Shown: one piece after another, positions 34,382 through 45,728 of the stretch | How the letters are laid out: every line of letters starts with the position of its first letter | How positions within the stretch are numbered: the first letter of the stretch is position 1 | Assembly: GCA_028023455.1 (NCBI GenBank) | Contig: JAQFVV010012669.1 | Location: 874,501 to 938,500 of the forward strand | Direction: 5' to 3' | DNA: 64,000 nucleotides | Origin: Epiperipatus broadwayi | Taxonomy: Eukaryota > Onychophora > Udeonychophora > Euonychophora > Peripatidae | The notes under the pieces: generated by a model | What the model saw: only the letters and a program-made list of their open reading frames with translations | The model's database searches: none | What the model was told of the DNA's origin: nothing | Translations under genes and position numbers: made by a program

Positions 34382-35657
34382 CTACTCTCTCTCCCCTACA
34401 TTTCTCCTTTTAATATAATTCCAAAATTTTTTACTTCCATCTCTTCCACTTTTATTAATATCCTCCAACAATTTACTATTCAATTTCATTCTCTCTCTAT
34501 AAATATCTATTTTAGCCAACTTCTTCTTTTCTAAGTACTTTTCCCATTTAGCATTAATATCTTTTTCACTTTCCTTATTCTTAATAGCACACTTATATTC
34601 TCTACATGCTTCTTTCCTTTCTTTTACACTTTTACTAATTTTAATTTTTTTATTACTTTTATTCTTTTCAATATTCTCACCTAAAACCCTATTTGCAACT
34701 TTTTCTACTTCCTTACACCAATCCTTATACTCATCCCCAACCCACTCTTCCATTATTTCTTCAACTTGTATTTTATACTCTTCCAACTTATTCTTATCAT
34801 TTACTCTCCATCCACATCTTTCACTATTATTTCTACTTTTATTTCTATTCTCCATCACATTACTAACCATTTCAATTACAATGAAATTATGATCACTAGT
34901 GCATACTTTTTCTTCATTATCAAATACCTTAATTTTCCGTATTTTATTTATTCCCTCTTTCTCTACCAATACATAATCTATTGTGTGAAATATATTATTT
35001 CTGGACCATGTGTATTGTCCCTCATAAATATTTAATAAATTTCCAATACTCAAATTCACTTTCTGACAAAAATTCTTCAAAAGCTGTCCATTTTTATTAT
35101 CTACATCATCAATTTCTTCAATATGTCCATTCATATCCCCTATAACCATTATTCTCTTCCCCTTTTCTTTAAAACTTTGTATATCCTTAACTAAATTGTA
35201 TTTTATCCACTCCAATATAATTTGACTATCTCCAGTAGCTATATAAACTATAGCCACCATCCATTCTTGTCTACCCAACCTTATTTCAAACCACAAGTGT
35301 TCTTGACATTTAACAATATTTAAATATTTTTTTGATATAACACCTATACCACCACCCCTTTTTTTCTTTTTCTTTTCTATTTATACCCTGCCATACCAAC
35401 TGTTCCAAAATAGGTTCTTCTTCTTCTCTTAAATGTGTTTCCACTACTGCTAATACCTCAAGCTCTTCATTTTCAATTGTTTTATTTAATTCCATCCACT
35501 TTTCTGGTTTCCTACCACCTTGCATATTCAAAAACCCAATTTTAACAATTTCTTCTTTCCTAACTACTCTTTTATAAATTCTTTTAATTCTTTCTTCTCC
35601 ATTACATTTATAAATTACTTTCTTACCATTAATTTTACAAACCCATTCCTTCTCCAT
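34382..35657 (-). pseudogene. ORF2: APE-type endonuclease
   Basis: There are two frames separated by one shift in the A/G-rich run near 35365. The upstream part (35657-35310) has KIGFLNMQGG (Asn of the active site) and AVVETHL (the metal-binding Glu). The downstream part (35296-34382) has VIGDMNGHI (Asp/Asn), TIDYVLV and TSDHNFIV (the SDH motif with catalytic His). All expected active-site residues are present across the two parts. After the SDH motif comes a Lys-rich linker to the RT. The enzyme nicks target DNA to prime reverse transcription. The shift could be real or a base-calling artefact in the homopolymer. Confidence 0.9.
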
Positions 35658-35753
35658 ATCTATATTTATATCAAAATCAAATTCCTTTTGCTTACTTCTT
35701 ATATTCCATCCATTCTTTTTAATAATATTACAATTTAAAAACCCACCCCCCCT

Positions 35754-36688
35754 TTATAAGTTTCCCGAAAAAAATTCTTTATAAATCAAACTCCCTAAAA
35801 CTTCACTTCCTTGTTTTCCTAAATGCAACCCATCTTTACTATATAACTCTCTCTTTCCAATAAAACAATCCCACACATCCACAAACATAACATTATTTCT
35901 CTCACACAATTTTTTCAATCTCTCATTTATAGAACATGCCCTATCTAACAAATAACCTTGTCAAACCTTGGTAATAATCCAACTATTCCTACTCTTCCTT
36001 TAATCATAATCAAATTCCTAATCAAATCTACATACTCATCCATTATTCTCTCTGATGATTCTAATAAATTATTAGTCCCCACCATAACATATACATCTCT
36101 ACTACCTTGTTTTTTAACTTTATCTGCTACATCCCTAATTCTAGCTCCAGGCAAACATACTCTTACATACCTACTTCTATTTTTCCTTGCAATTATATCC
36201 CCACATTCTCTAATTAGTGAATCTCCTATCAATACTGTTTCATAATCTACTTTTTCTGCTCTATCTATAACATTTTCTAATACCTTCTGGTCCTCCTTAT
36301 CTATTTCTTCCTTATCATTCCTACTCAATAATTCCTTTATTTCCTCACATTTTATCTCTAATGATTTTAATTTTACTTCTACATCCTTCAATTCTTCCTC
36401 TATCTTATTTATTCTTTGACTAATCATCTCCATTACACTATTACTTTCTCTACCCACTATTCTTCGACTATCTACACTTTGAAAATACTTTCTCACCTCT
36501 TTTATCATATTAATACACTGACTGCATAACCATAAAACATTTACATCCTTCCTAGTCTTATTTAAACATTTCAAGTGATATACCCCTACTGTTGATACTT
36601 CTGTGTGTTTATGTAGAAACAGTGCCTCTAGCGGTGGGAATACAGTCTCTTCACAACTACCATAATAAGTTGCCAAGGTGTAAAGCAA
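35754..36688 (-). pseudogene. ORF1: PHD-like finger, coiled coil and SGNH esterase
   Basis: The frame 36688-35945 starts with a Cys/His finger (YHLKCLNKTRKD...LWLCSQC; PHD-like W-x-C-x-x-C end) at residues about 35-65. It continues with a Lys/Glu heptad region (residues about 90-140) and an SGNH hydrolase fold with VLIGDSLIREC (block I, Ser) and YVMVGTNNLL (block III, Asn). After a one-base shift at 35945-35951, the frame 35951-35754 supplies SKDGLHLGKQG (block V, Asp and His). All four SGNH signature blocks can be accounted for except Gly of block II, which may be in LPGARIRDV. ORF1 proteins of this type bind RNA and have esterase or lipase activity in CR1-like LINEs. The true start is unclear: no ATG lies at 36688, so the frame may open further in. 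Confidence 0.85.
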
Positions 36689-36759
36689 ATTTCATAATCT
36701 TTAATAAGCATGAGTATGAATAGTTTTTGAAATCGGTTATGTTTAATTAAGATATAGCA

Positions 36760-37265
36760 GTATGTGTGATATTTGTCTGAAGGTTTGTGATGATGGTAAT
36801 TTAGTATTAATTATTTATTGAACTTTCTAAATACATTCAACTGTTAGTAATAGTACACAGATTAGTACTTAACATGTTTTAAGTAATATTCTTTTCTCTT
36901 CTTTAGGTATTGCTGACCTGACTAGAGACAGTATTAGTGTGGGAATCAAACCTGGGCTTTAGATTTTTTAAATATTGATTATTTTTAAAGGTAAAGCTCT
37001 TCCAGTTGGTTAGATTGTTATCTTAAAAAAAATCAGTATTCAAAAATCTAAGTGTCCAGGTTTGATTCCCATGCTAATATTGTTACTAGTCAGGCCTGAA
37101 GAAGATAGGAGAATATTATCACTCAAAATGTTTTAATACTAACCTATGTGCTATTAGTAATAGTTGAATGTATTTAGAAAGTTTGAAATATTTGTCTAAA
37201 GATATCCATTTCGTAATATTAGACAATAGACATAATCCAATAAATAATTAATATTGTATGTGTGA
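36760..37265. mobile_element. Foldback element with tRNA-like core
   Basis: Arms of about 200 bp (about 36760-36965 and 37045-37265) are inverted copies: ATTCAACTGTTAGTAATAG pairs with CTATTAGTAATAGTTGAATG, and GTGGGAATCAAACCTGGG pairs with CCAGGTTTGATTCCCATG. The box-B-like GGTTTGATTCC is within the arm, so it is present on both strands. The spacer of about 80 bp holds the box-A-like segment. Confidence 0.75.
36996..37080 (+). repeat. tRNA-like segment (box A and box B)
   Basis: GCTCTTCCAGTTGGTTAGAT (box-A region, D-loop-like GTTGGTTAGA) and, about 50 bases on, GTCCAGGTTTGATTCCCATG (box-B). It fits a tRNA-derived SINE head or a tRNA pseudogene. The 3' arm pairs with the inverted copy at 36940-36957, which would compete with any cloverleaf. 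Confidence 0.5.
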
Positions 37266-40176
37266 TATTTAAGAGTTAATCTTGGTAATTTACTTTCAAA
37301 ACAATAAATTCCAACAGGAAATTCATGCTTATTTTAATATTGTAATGTTTTGTATTAATTTTATCTCTTTAGACTTGTATTAATAAATGTTATTTAATAA
37401 TTTATTAATATAAACAAAAACATTTGATTAGTCTCATTAGCAATTCAAATTATGTCATCATCTCCTTTAAAAGTTTAACATTAATTATATGAACTTGACA
37501 TATAATTTGATTGACAAAAACTGCATGCATGTTCTCATCATTACTCTTTGTAGTCCTTCCTCTTTTTCCATTACTTTACACATATATATATGTGTGTGTA
37601 TCTGTGCACATGCTGACATCAGACTACAAATAATGAGCATAACTTTCAGATATGAAGGTTTATTGTGGCTAATCATTAAATAAATGTCAGACCATATATA
37701 CCTTCTGCTATTGTGTAAGATTTATTGGTTTATGAGACACAAGGTACAGTTTTCTATACAATCATTTTTTTTTTGCATTTTTTTTAATTTTTTGTCTGTG
37801 CTTAGAAACTTCAGATATATAAGTTAATCTAGAACTTATTTATCATGATGTCAGTCATATTTCTAAAACTTTACTTTTGATTTTATGAGAAGTGAATTTT
37901 TCTACAGCTTTATTACAAGCAAATATAAGGAATTTTTTACCCATTATATACAATGATATATCTGGTTGAATGTCAATAATTTTTAAAAGTAAAATACAAA
38001 ATCTTACCAAAAATGATTTACTTTTTAATTTAATATTGTTGACTCAATCCCCCCCCCATCCCAATTACCATTTCTTTTTAAAGGAAAATTATTCTGGGTT
38101 TTAATCAGCTATTGAATTTTATATAATCATACTAAAATGAATGACAAATTGTTGCTTTAAATTATCTTCTTAATAGAGCAAAAGCATAAAATTAAACTGT
38201 GATCAAAAATATGAAAAAATATATATAAACTGTGATCAGATCTTTTTTAATAGTCCCTAGATCATCTTTTAGGTCATCTAATGTAAACAATTGCTCCTCT
38301 CTTTGATTGTTGCATATGGAATCTAATTAAGTGAACCATTATACAATAGTTGTTCTTACATACTATAAGCAATGATAAAATATACAGATTAAGCCTGTCA
38401 ATTATTATTATTTACATTAAACATCTAAACTTGTATAGCTAAACTGAAGTTAAGTTCACCATTTCTTTATCACTGCACTTGATCATCTTTCTTGATATCT
38501 ACATCCATACAGAAGTCAAAAAACACTACTTCTGTATCATTAACATAAATAAAATCTGAATTAGAATTTTTTTTTGAAATTTACTTGTTATTTTAAAATA
38601 TAAAGATAGTAGGACATTGACTAAGATTGGCTTTATAATTAATCATTATTTTAAACTTACAAGCCATTAGCATTCAAATAGTCCAATATTATTTTTTATT
38701 AATTTGTAATGTGATTTTTTTATTCAAACTGTTAAGTGATGTAAATAAATCTTTTAGTTCATCTCTTGTTAAAATTGGAAATGAATTTTAAATAATTGTA
38801 AATGAATTTAGATGTGAATTCTTATTTACAAATTTTTTTAAAAGTCAATTGATTAAATCCAGATAAGAATAAAATAAATTCATGTTAAATCTAAAAAGTT
38901 TCTTTACTATATTTCAATTTGGTCAAGAATCCTGATCAAAACATTCACCATCAATCGTAAAAAAAGTTTTTATTATAAATAAATCCAGAGGGAAATCCCA
39001 GACAAAATAAATTACATTTACATAGATCACATATTGGATACTATTTTATATATCCTTGATCTTTTTCACTTTTGAAAGCTGTTTTTTTTTTTTTTCAAAT
39101 AATATACATTGCTGAATTTTCTTTTTTAAAACCATTATCTGTTAGAAAATCAATGGCAGTTTTTTTAAAAGGCTTTTGCTTTTTTATATAAATTTATTGA
39201 CAAATATCCAAATTTTAAACATATTGTATTAGTTATCTATAATTATGATCAATAAAAGGCAGACCATAAAAAATGTTTTGGAAATTTCATTTTCAATTGT
39301 CAGTTTTTTTTTGGAAGTAATGATTGCAAGCTGATTAGAAATATATTTTTGGAAATATCTCTTATATTAATAAAATTGAGTTTTTTTCATAAAAGATATG
39401 ATTTTTAATTACAATTAAATGATAAAATTGGGTCTTGTTTATCAGATTTTACTTCACAATCTAGCAATTTAAATCTAGAATTACAAGATTAAATAATAAT
39501 CTATGGACATAATAAATTCAGTATAAATTTTTTAACAATGCCTATAAATATTAAGATCACTTTTATGATTATGAATTTAAACATTTTCTCAATATTTTGC
39601 ATTTTGTTAGATGAAAAATTCTGTCAAGATTAAATATAATTTAAAATTATCTGTTGCTGAAATTTTGAAAATTGAATGTGTAGGCTCATTTATGGTCCCC
39701 AGCAGAAAATATTATGCTCTCTCTTTCCATAGCAATAAAATGAAATATAAAAGTGATTTCTAAGAATAAAAATAAATTGTTCAGAAGAAATACAAATAAA
39801 TATATCATTATGGATTAACAAATTATATTACATTTTGTAATTTTATATAAAATTGGAATTTGTTTCTGGTGTTCTTTATCAGCAAAAGCACTTATTTCAT
39901 CACTATAATCAAAATTTAATGTAAAATTTGTTTTAATAGATCAAAGCTACTTAATTTCTTATTATATGTGATTTACTTTTTTTTTTGTTGAATGATATCA
40001 AGATCTATGATAGACAAAGGAAAAAAAAATACATTTAAAATCTGATTTCAAAGTTTATTATGCATATTAAAATGTAAACTTATATAATGAAATAGAAACA
40101 AAATTAAAAATCTATTCCAATCTTTTTAAAACTTCTTGGAAAAATGTAATTTAGTATACATAATACCTACAACATG
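37266..40176. other. AT-rich tract, no gene seen
   Basis: Non-coding AT-rich DNA with a (TATG/TGTG) microsatellite at 37580-37605 and a C9 run at about 38050. The overlapping open frames on both strands at 37485-37683 mirror each other across an AT/TG simple repeat and are not genes. Confidence 0.6.
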
Positions 40177-40708
40177 TATACTAAGGAAAGCTTGTTTAAT
40201 ACTTTAAAATAAAAATGTTAAAAATATCAACAGTTTGCTGAGCATGCTTTCGGCTCACTAGTAGTCATATTCATAACTATAGTTATCCAAGAGGATTGTG
40301 AGATTTATAGAAGAATCAGAAAATCTCAAGACAATCAAGCTAAGACTAATACAGATATTAAATCTATTTTTCTCAACCATGTGTTCAAACATTGTCACAG
40401 CTTTGAATCCATATTATCTGAAAGAAGCGATACTAAGTGCAAAGTTAAAGAGGTCTGGCATATTTCCAACAATATACATGCAATCAACAAGAAAGAATCC
40501 TGCATCCTCCCCATCAAAAAAGTGGCTCATTTAAATAAATTCATTTAATCTTATATGTAAATCATCACTTTTATGATTCTTCTATAAATCTTGCAATCCT
40601 CTTGGATAAATACAACTATGAGTATGACTATCAGTTAGTCAAAAGCATGCTCAGCATACTATTTTGATATATTTAACATTTTATTAAACAAAGTTTTCTT
40701 AGTATACA
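40177..40708. mobile_element. Foldback element, about 140-bp arms
   Basis: The left arm 40177-40322 (TATACTAAGGAAAGC...GAGCATGCTTTC...CCAAGAGGATTGTGAGATTT) is the inverse of 40571-40708 (AAATCTTGCAATCCTCTTGG...AAAGCATGCTCAGC...CTTAGTATA). The spacer of about 250 bp has an open frame (40298-40534) with no recognised motif. No target duplication identified. Confidence 0.8.
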
Positions 40709-41269
40709 TATTGTATTATTTATATTGAAAAACATATTTAGTAAAGAGATTTTTGACATCTTTCCAAGTTAGCAATTTTTAAAAAAATTGATATTGTTAA
40801 GAGCTATCAGAGATAATCACAAATATTTTCATAGTATGAAAATTTGATTTTATGTAATTCATATCTTAAAATATAATTTGATGTGCTATATTTTTGTTTT
40901 AAAGTAATTAGAGGAGAAAAAAAATCTATCAAAAACACAATTCATGCTTGATTGGTAGATCATACTATCTTGCAAATAGTGATGAAACTGATTTCAGTAA
41001 TTGTATTTATTTCTTGAATTTCAACTTAATGATCTATATTAGAAATAACATAAAAAATACTGGTTTATGGAATTTCAAGCACTTTATTTTGTTTCCACTG
41101 TTAGGCATTTGTCTTTGCCTGTGCATAGACCCATCTTTATAAATATAACTCAAGATTCAAATTTTGATTAAAGTAAGCTTATTGTTTCATTTTGTTTATA
41201 ATCCATTTCAAAATAAAATAAATATTACAAATACTTCAAATTAAGCAGTATATTTATTTGATGTATCTG
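40709..41269. other. AT-rich spacer, nothing recognised
   Basis: Short non-coding interval between two foldback elements. The frame at 40948-41142 has no recognisable motif. Confidence 0.6.
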
Positions 41270-42010
41270 AAAACAGGCAAAACTCTCCATACAGTAGTGC
41301 CACTCAGTGCAAGCCAGAGTAATCAATGGATGCCAGAAGGCTTGTGCATAAAATCCCTATCCAGTGCCTACTCATCCAATATCTCCAGACTAGTTTTTAG
41401 CTTGTGGCTTTCTTCAGTGAGGAGCCTTGGATCTGAGAGCACTGCACCTAGATCTTAGGAACTAATGCAACACTCCAGCAGCCACCTTTTATCTCTGCTT
41501 AACTACAAAACTATGAGAATAAAATTGAAAACACAATAATATTTTCAATCCAAGCTCATTAGCTTATATAGTCATATAGGTCTGAACTCAGTTCAGTACT
41601 CATACATTTTGATGTCTTTGGTTTTTTAATAACCATAGTCACCACTATTCTATTAGGCAGGATTAGTATTAAACCACTAAACATCTCATGATCACCATTT
41701 TTTATGTTGACTATATAAGCTAATGAGCTTGGATTGAAAATATTGGGTTTTCAATTTTATTCTCCTAGTTTTATAGTTAAGCAGAGATAAAAGGTGGCTG
41801 CTGGAGGTTTGCATTAGATTCTAAGATCTAGGTGCAGTGCTCTTAGATCCAAGACTCCTCACTAACAAAAACCACATGCTTAGAAACTAGTCTGGGGATA
41901 TTGGATGAATAAGTGCTAGATAGGGATTTTATGCACAGGCCTTCTGGCATCCATTGATTACTCTGGCTTGCACTGAGTGGCACTACTGTATGGAGAGTTT
42001 TGCCTGTTTT
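41270..42010. mobile_element. Foldback element, 300-bp arms (best copy of family)
   Basis: The left arm 41270-41571 and right arm 41711-42010 are inverted and close to identical (AAACAGGCAAAACTCTCCAT at the outer end; CTCATTAGCTTATATAG at the inner end). The loop is 139 bp. No transposase frame exists, so mobility would depend on another element. Related copies: 22744-22922, 57686-58395 and 63895-64000. The high arm identity indicates recent origin or gene conversion between arms. Confidence 0.92.
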
Positions 42011-43508
42011 AATAAGTTATGAGCAGGCATAAGAAATGATGATCATGTGGTGAAATTGTTATTGAAATACAAATAATTAAATTAAAAATAATTTATAATT
42101 AAAATGTATAAATCAAAAATATCTTTAAAATATTTATGTTGCTTTGCTTCAATTCACTTTTCAAAATCTTTCTATTAAGGTGTGAATATTATTAAATCGA
42201 AATTTAGAAATAAACTTAAGAACCTGCAGATTGGTATTGGTAGTTATTTCTGTTATCGTACCTACCAAACTTCAAAATATAGTCTTCAATCTTTCATGAA
42301 AATAAAAAGTCCATTAAAGTTTACGATGTAGCTTTGATGTTGAGATACTAAAATAAATTTATAAAGAGAAAAGCACCTGTGCAAATTAATGATGATTAAA
42401 AAATATTACTTAATCATAATATCTGAATATTTAATTATATCTGTCTACATATAGAAAACCTGACATATGTTTATTATTTTTTAAGGATTTTTTTTTTTAA
42501 TTAAAATATATTTCTGTAAATAGTAGAATACAGATTTTTTTGAGCTGTCAGTATCAAAAAAATGTTCATACAATAATAAAGGTTAATCATTTCTTGAATA
42601 AACACAGTTAAATTTTAATACACATACACATGAAACTGCTAACTGCATATGTTGGTAAAGTTTGAATAGAAGAAAGTACTGTTTAATTCTAGGTGTTAGC
42701 AATCCTAACAACTAAACATATCTCAAATTCACAATTTTATTTCATCATCTAATTGTTTTGCACACCAATACATTAATTAACCTCTCATTAGATCTTTTCT
42801 ATAAAATTAGCCTATAAACAATCATTACCAAAGCATTGTCTTAATCTTTGATCATAGTACTCATTAAACTAAGTTAATCATTCATACACAAAACTTGCTC
42901 TTGGAATTAATCATCCTTGGACAATGAACATCTAGACAAAATATTAACTTTTAATAAAATTTCAAAAAAATACAAAACTCATGTGGATAAGTTACCATAT
43001 TTTCTACTTATCATTCCACATGATGAAATATTATTAATAACCATCTCTGATTATATAAGTTTACTTTCAATAATTTCTATTATTCATATTAAACTATAAA
43101 TCTTCAAAGTCTTTGTTTTTGAAAATATTTTTTCATTTGGAAGTAACCTGCTTATTTCTGACAGATCAATATATAGCCTTTTAACTTTAACCAGGTTAAC
43201 TTATTATGCATTGTCATCATAGGTGATTTAATAATTACAGCATTATTTCTTACTAGATAAAAAAGGTAAAACAGTTTTAGTCACTATAGGATAAAGACTT
43301 CTTTAACAGTTCACGAGGAACAGTAAAGAAAAAGGTAGTCCTCACTAAATTTATTGATTGTTGGATGATGACAGTTTGTTTTTCATTCTAATTTTACCAT
43401 CTAACTAAATATGCTAGATCCCATTTCCGGCCAAGATTGGATGGTTAATTGGATTGGCTATGAGTTAGCTGACTGAGAAAAATCCTAAACTTTTTGAAAA
43501 AAAAATTT
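42011..43508. other. AT-rich tract, no gene seen
   Basis: Non-coding AT-rich sequence. The frame at 42917-43099 lacks motifs. Confidence 0.6.
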
Positions 43509-43656
43509 ACTTGGCCTGTATTTGAATTCCAGGTCATAGTATGACAGGTAGAAGTACTATCTCAGTACCACAAGCCTTTTCCATCTCAAGTGTTTCCCAG
43601 ATTTGAACTCCAGGTTATAGCAAGACAGGCAGATGCATTATCTCTGCATCACAAGA
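43509..43656 (-). repeat. Two tandem tRNA-like units (SINE dimer or tRNA pseudogenes)
   Basis: On the minus strand both 43576-43509 and 43656-43594 read as TTGTGRTRCWGAGATARTRC (box-A-like) ... CTGYCTGTCWT ... ACCTGGARTTCAAATMYRGG (box-B-like). They lie about 85 bases apart. The repeat of the same tRNA-like head in one orientation fits a dimeric SINE, or two diverged tRNA pseudogenes. Confidence 0.5.
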
Positions 43657-43679
43657 TCTATTCATCTCTTTATTATATG

Positions 43680-44511
43680 ACATAAAAAAATGTTTTCATC
43701 ATTGTACTTTATATACTATATTTATAAAATGTATTGAGTTGAATTTTACGTGATCATCTTATATTTAAATGAACATTTACAAACATAGCTTGCTCTTTCA
43801 ACAAGTTAGAAACCAGAGAATAATTCAGAAATGGATGAATCTCAAAACAATTTTTATTTTATATGCAAATTTATTTTGGCTGGCAAAAAATATAGATAAC
43901 AGACTATATATCATATATGGATGCATAGGAAATCAAATATAGCAAACAAAAAAAAAAAAAGCTCAATAGGGTGTAATAAAAAGAAAAATATAAAATCTTA
44001 CTGTGAAATGTTTTTAGTCTTGTTTAAATAATCCTATATGTTTTGTAATCATGAAAATTATTCCAAATGCTTTAGTATAATATATAATGTTATTGTAAAG
44101 ATAGTTCTGAATTGTTTATAGAGTAATCACTATTCTATGTTAGTAATTGATAGATAAGACAAACAAGCATTTGATGGATGACTTCTATTCATAGACTGAA
44201 CGGAAAAGAATTCATACACTATGTAAAGTAAATATTGCAGAAGATTAAATGAAAAGACTGATATAAAAGGAAAAAAAAAAGGGATATGCATGTATTTTAA
44301 TGTTATTAGAGAAGTTATTCTTTATTTTATATTTAAAAAAATTTTTTTTATTGTCTCTTCTTATCATTTGTAAATTTGATACATGAACATTTCCATCAAA
44401 TTATATTCATTTAACAATATTAAACAAAACAGGAAATAGGTTATGACATCTTGGTCTTAAATCCTTTGCTATATCTTTTTATATATATATATAAACAGTT
44501 TAATCTTTTAA
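43680..44511. other. AT-rich tract, no gene seen
   Basis: Non-coding sequence with A-runs (43949-43961, 44271-44280) and (TA)n at 44480-44493. Confidence 0.6.
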
Positions 44512-44859
44512 CTATAATTCAATTTACAAGTATAGCTCCAGTTAAATGCACTTATTTTGATATTATTGTCTAAGATAAATATTAATTATTATTTATTTTC
44601 TATTAAGCTATAAATTATTTAATTTTCTTGCCCACATATAAACTTTAAATCCAATTAAAGATTAATATAGCATTTATTAAATTCTAACATAAATATACAT
44701 CTTATGCATAATATTTATAATACATTATGAAACTTCTAAATTCATTCTTTAAAATATATGAGTAAAGACATATATATATATAAAAGATTCTCATAATGAA
44801 TTTCTAGCTGAACATACCTTCATTTAATCCAGATGCTTGTCCATACATGTTTTCATCAA
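44512..44859 (+). repeat. Direct repeat unit 1 (about 350 bp)
   Basis: It starts CTATAATTCAATTTACAAG and matches 45729-46113 throughout (GATAAATATTAA, ATAAATTATTTAATTTTC, ATATAAACTTTAAA, ACATGTTTT). The start word recurs at 44860-44874, so a second unit begins and is interrupted at once. The pair flanks the palindrome. Confidence 0.8.
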
Positions 44860-45118
44860 CTATAATTCAATTTAAATGAGCAAAAAGTTTAAACTTTGTG
44901 GCTAATTATTTTAGAGTATAAAATATATAAAATGCATTAAAATGCATGAACACCCAAAGCTGAAGTGAAAGAAATATTAATATAGATAGATACAAACTAA
45001 ATATCTGAATCTACGTATGTGGCTAAGTGCTTTTGAGAGTCAGGGTCTTCATATTCATAGCCATCTTGTAAATAAATACATTGATTAAGAGTGATGCAAA
45101 TTTATGCAAATGAGATAG

Positions 45119-45226
45119 TTATGTATTCCATTTCCTGGAGACCTTATAACAAGAATCTTTTCTGTTTATCGAGTTGTTATCTTTAGCGATAAAGTAAGCC
45201 TCTTTTATCTTTCTCTTGAGATCATG
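45119..45226 (-). pseudogene. GIY-YIG-like C-terminal tail, left arm
   Basis: About 35 codons with KIKEAYFIAKDNNSINRKDS, ending ...KWNT and a stop. It mirrors the right-arm segment. The catalytic GIY and YIG residues would lie further upstream in an intact element and are not present. Confidence 0.55.
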
Positions 45227-45421
45227 CCTGCCCTGAAACGAATTGTACAGCATTATATTATGGTGAGATCAGGGCCTCTCTATCCGCTAGGCTATCCCAA
45301 CACATACTCGTATAATAAAGCACTAACAGACACTTGTTGTAGTTCGGTTTTCACATGGTACCACAGCTCAGCTGATCATGATTGTCAACCTAAAGGCCCA
45401 GTGGTTGTTTGCAGAGAGAGG

Positions 45422-45529
45422 CACGATATCAAGAGAAAGATAAAAGAGGCTTACTTTATTGCTAAAGATAACAACTCGATAAACAGAAAAGACTCTTGTT
45501 ATAAGATCTCCAGGAAATGGAATATGTAA
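45422..45529 (+). pseudogene. GIY-YIG-like C-terminal tail, right arm
   Basis: KIKEAYFIAKDNNSINRKDS followed by a short end (...KWNM) and a stop. It is open through the loop from 45224 but the loop part has no family resemblance I can name. Confidence 0.55.
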
Positions 45530-45728
45530 CTATCTCATTTGCATAAATTTGCATTGCTCTTAATCAATTTATTTATTTACAAGATGGTTATGAGTTATAA
45601 GGACCCTGACCCTCAAAAACACTTAGTTACATATATAGATACAGATATTTAGTTTGTATCTATCTGTATTAATATTTCTTTCTCTTCAGCTTTGTGTGTC
45701 CTTGCGTTTTACCACATTTTATATATTT

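Larger units (their letters stand above)
32131..36690 (-). mobile_element. LINE copy A (CR1/RTEX-like), almost full length
   Basis: Order on the minus strand: ORF1 (PHD-like finger, coiled coil, SGNH esterase), then ORF2 (APE endonuclease, reverse transcriptase, C-terminal Cys/His motif), 3' UTR and a (CACAT)n-type tail. An esterase in ORF1 together with an APE endonuclease is characteristic of the CR1/L2/RTEX group. The only disruptions I see are three small shifts, at about 35945-35951 in ORF1, and about 35315 and 34382 in ORF2, the last two in or beside A/G-rich runs. The 5' boundary is uncertain. This is the youngest-looking element in the window. Confidence 0.9.

Noticed and set aside
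34766-36245. Plus-strand frames opposite the LINE
   Set aside because: Shadows of the AT-rich LINE coding strand; no motifs, Phe/Ile/Ser-rich.
37485-37683. Open frames on both strands covering the same bases
   Set aside because: They overlap a (TA/TG) simple repeat and mirror each other; composition is not protein-like.
45224-45529. 101-codon open frame spanning the palindrome loop as a gene
   Set aside because: Its last third is simply the arm-encoded retroelement tail, the loop part has no motif, and the inverted arm repeats the same tail on the other strand.
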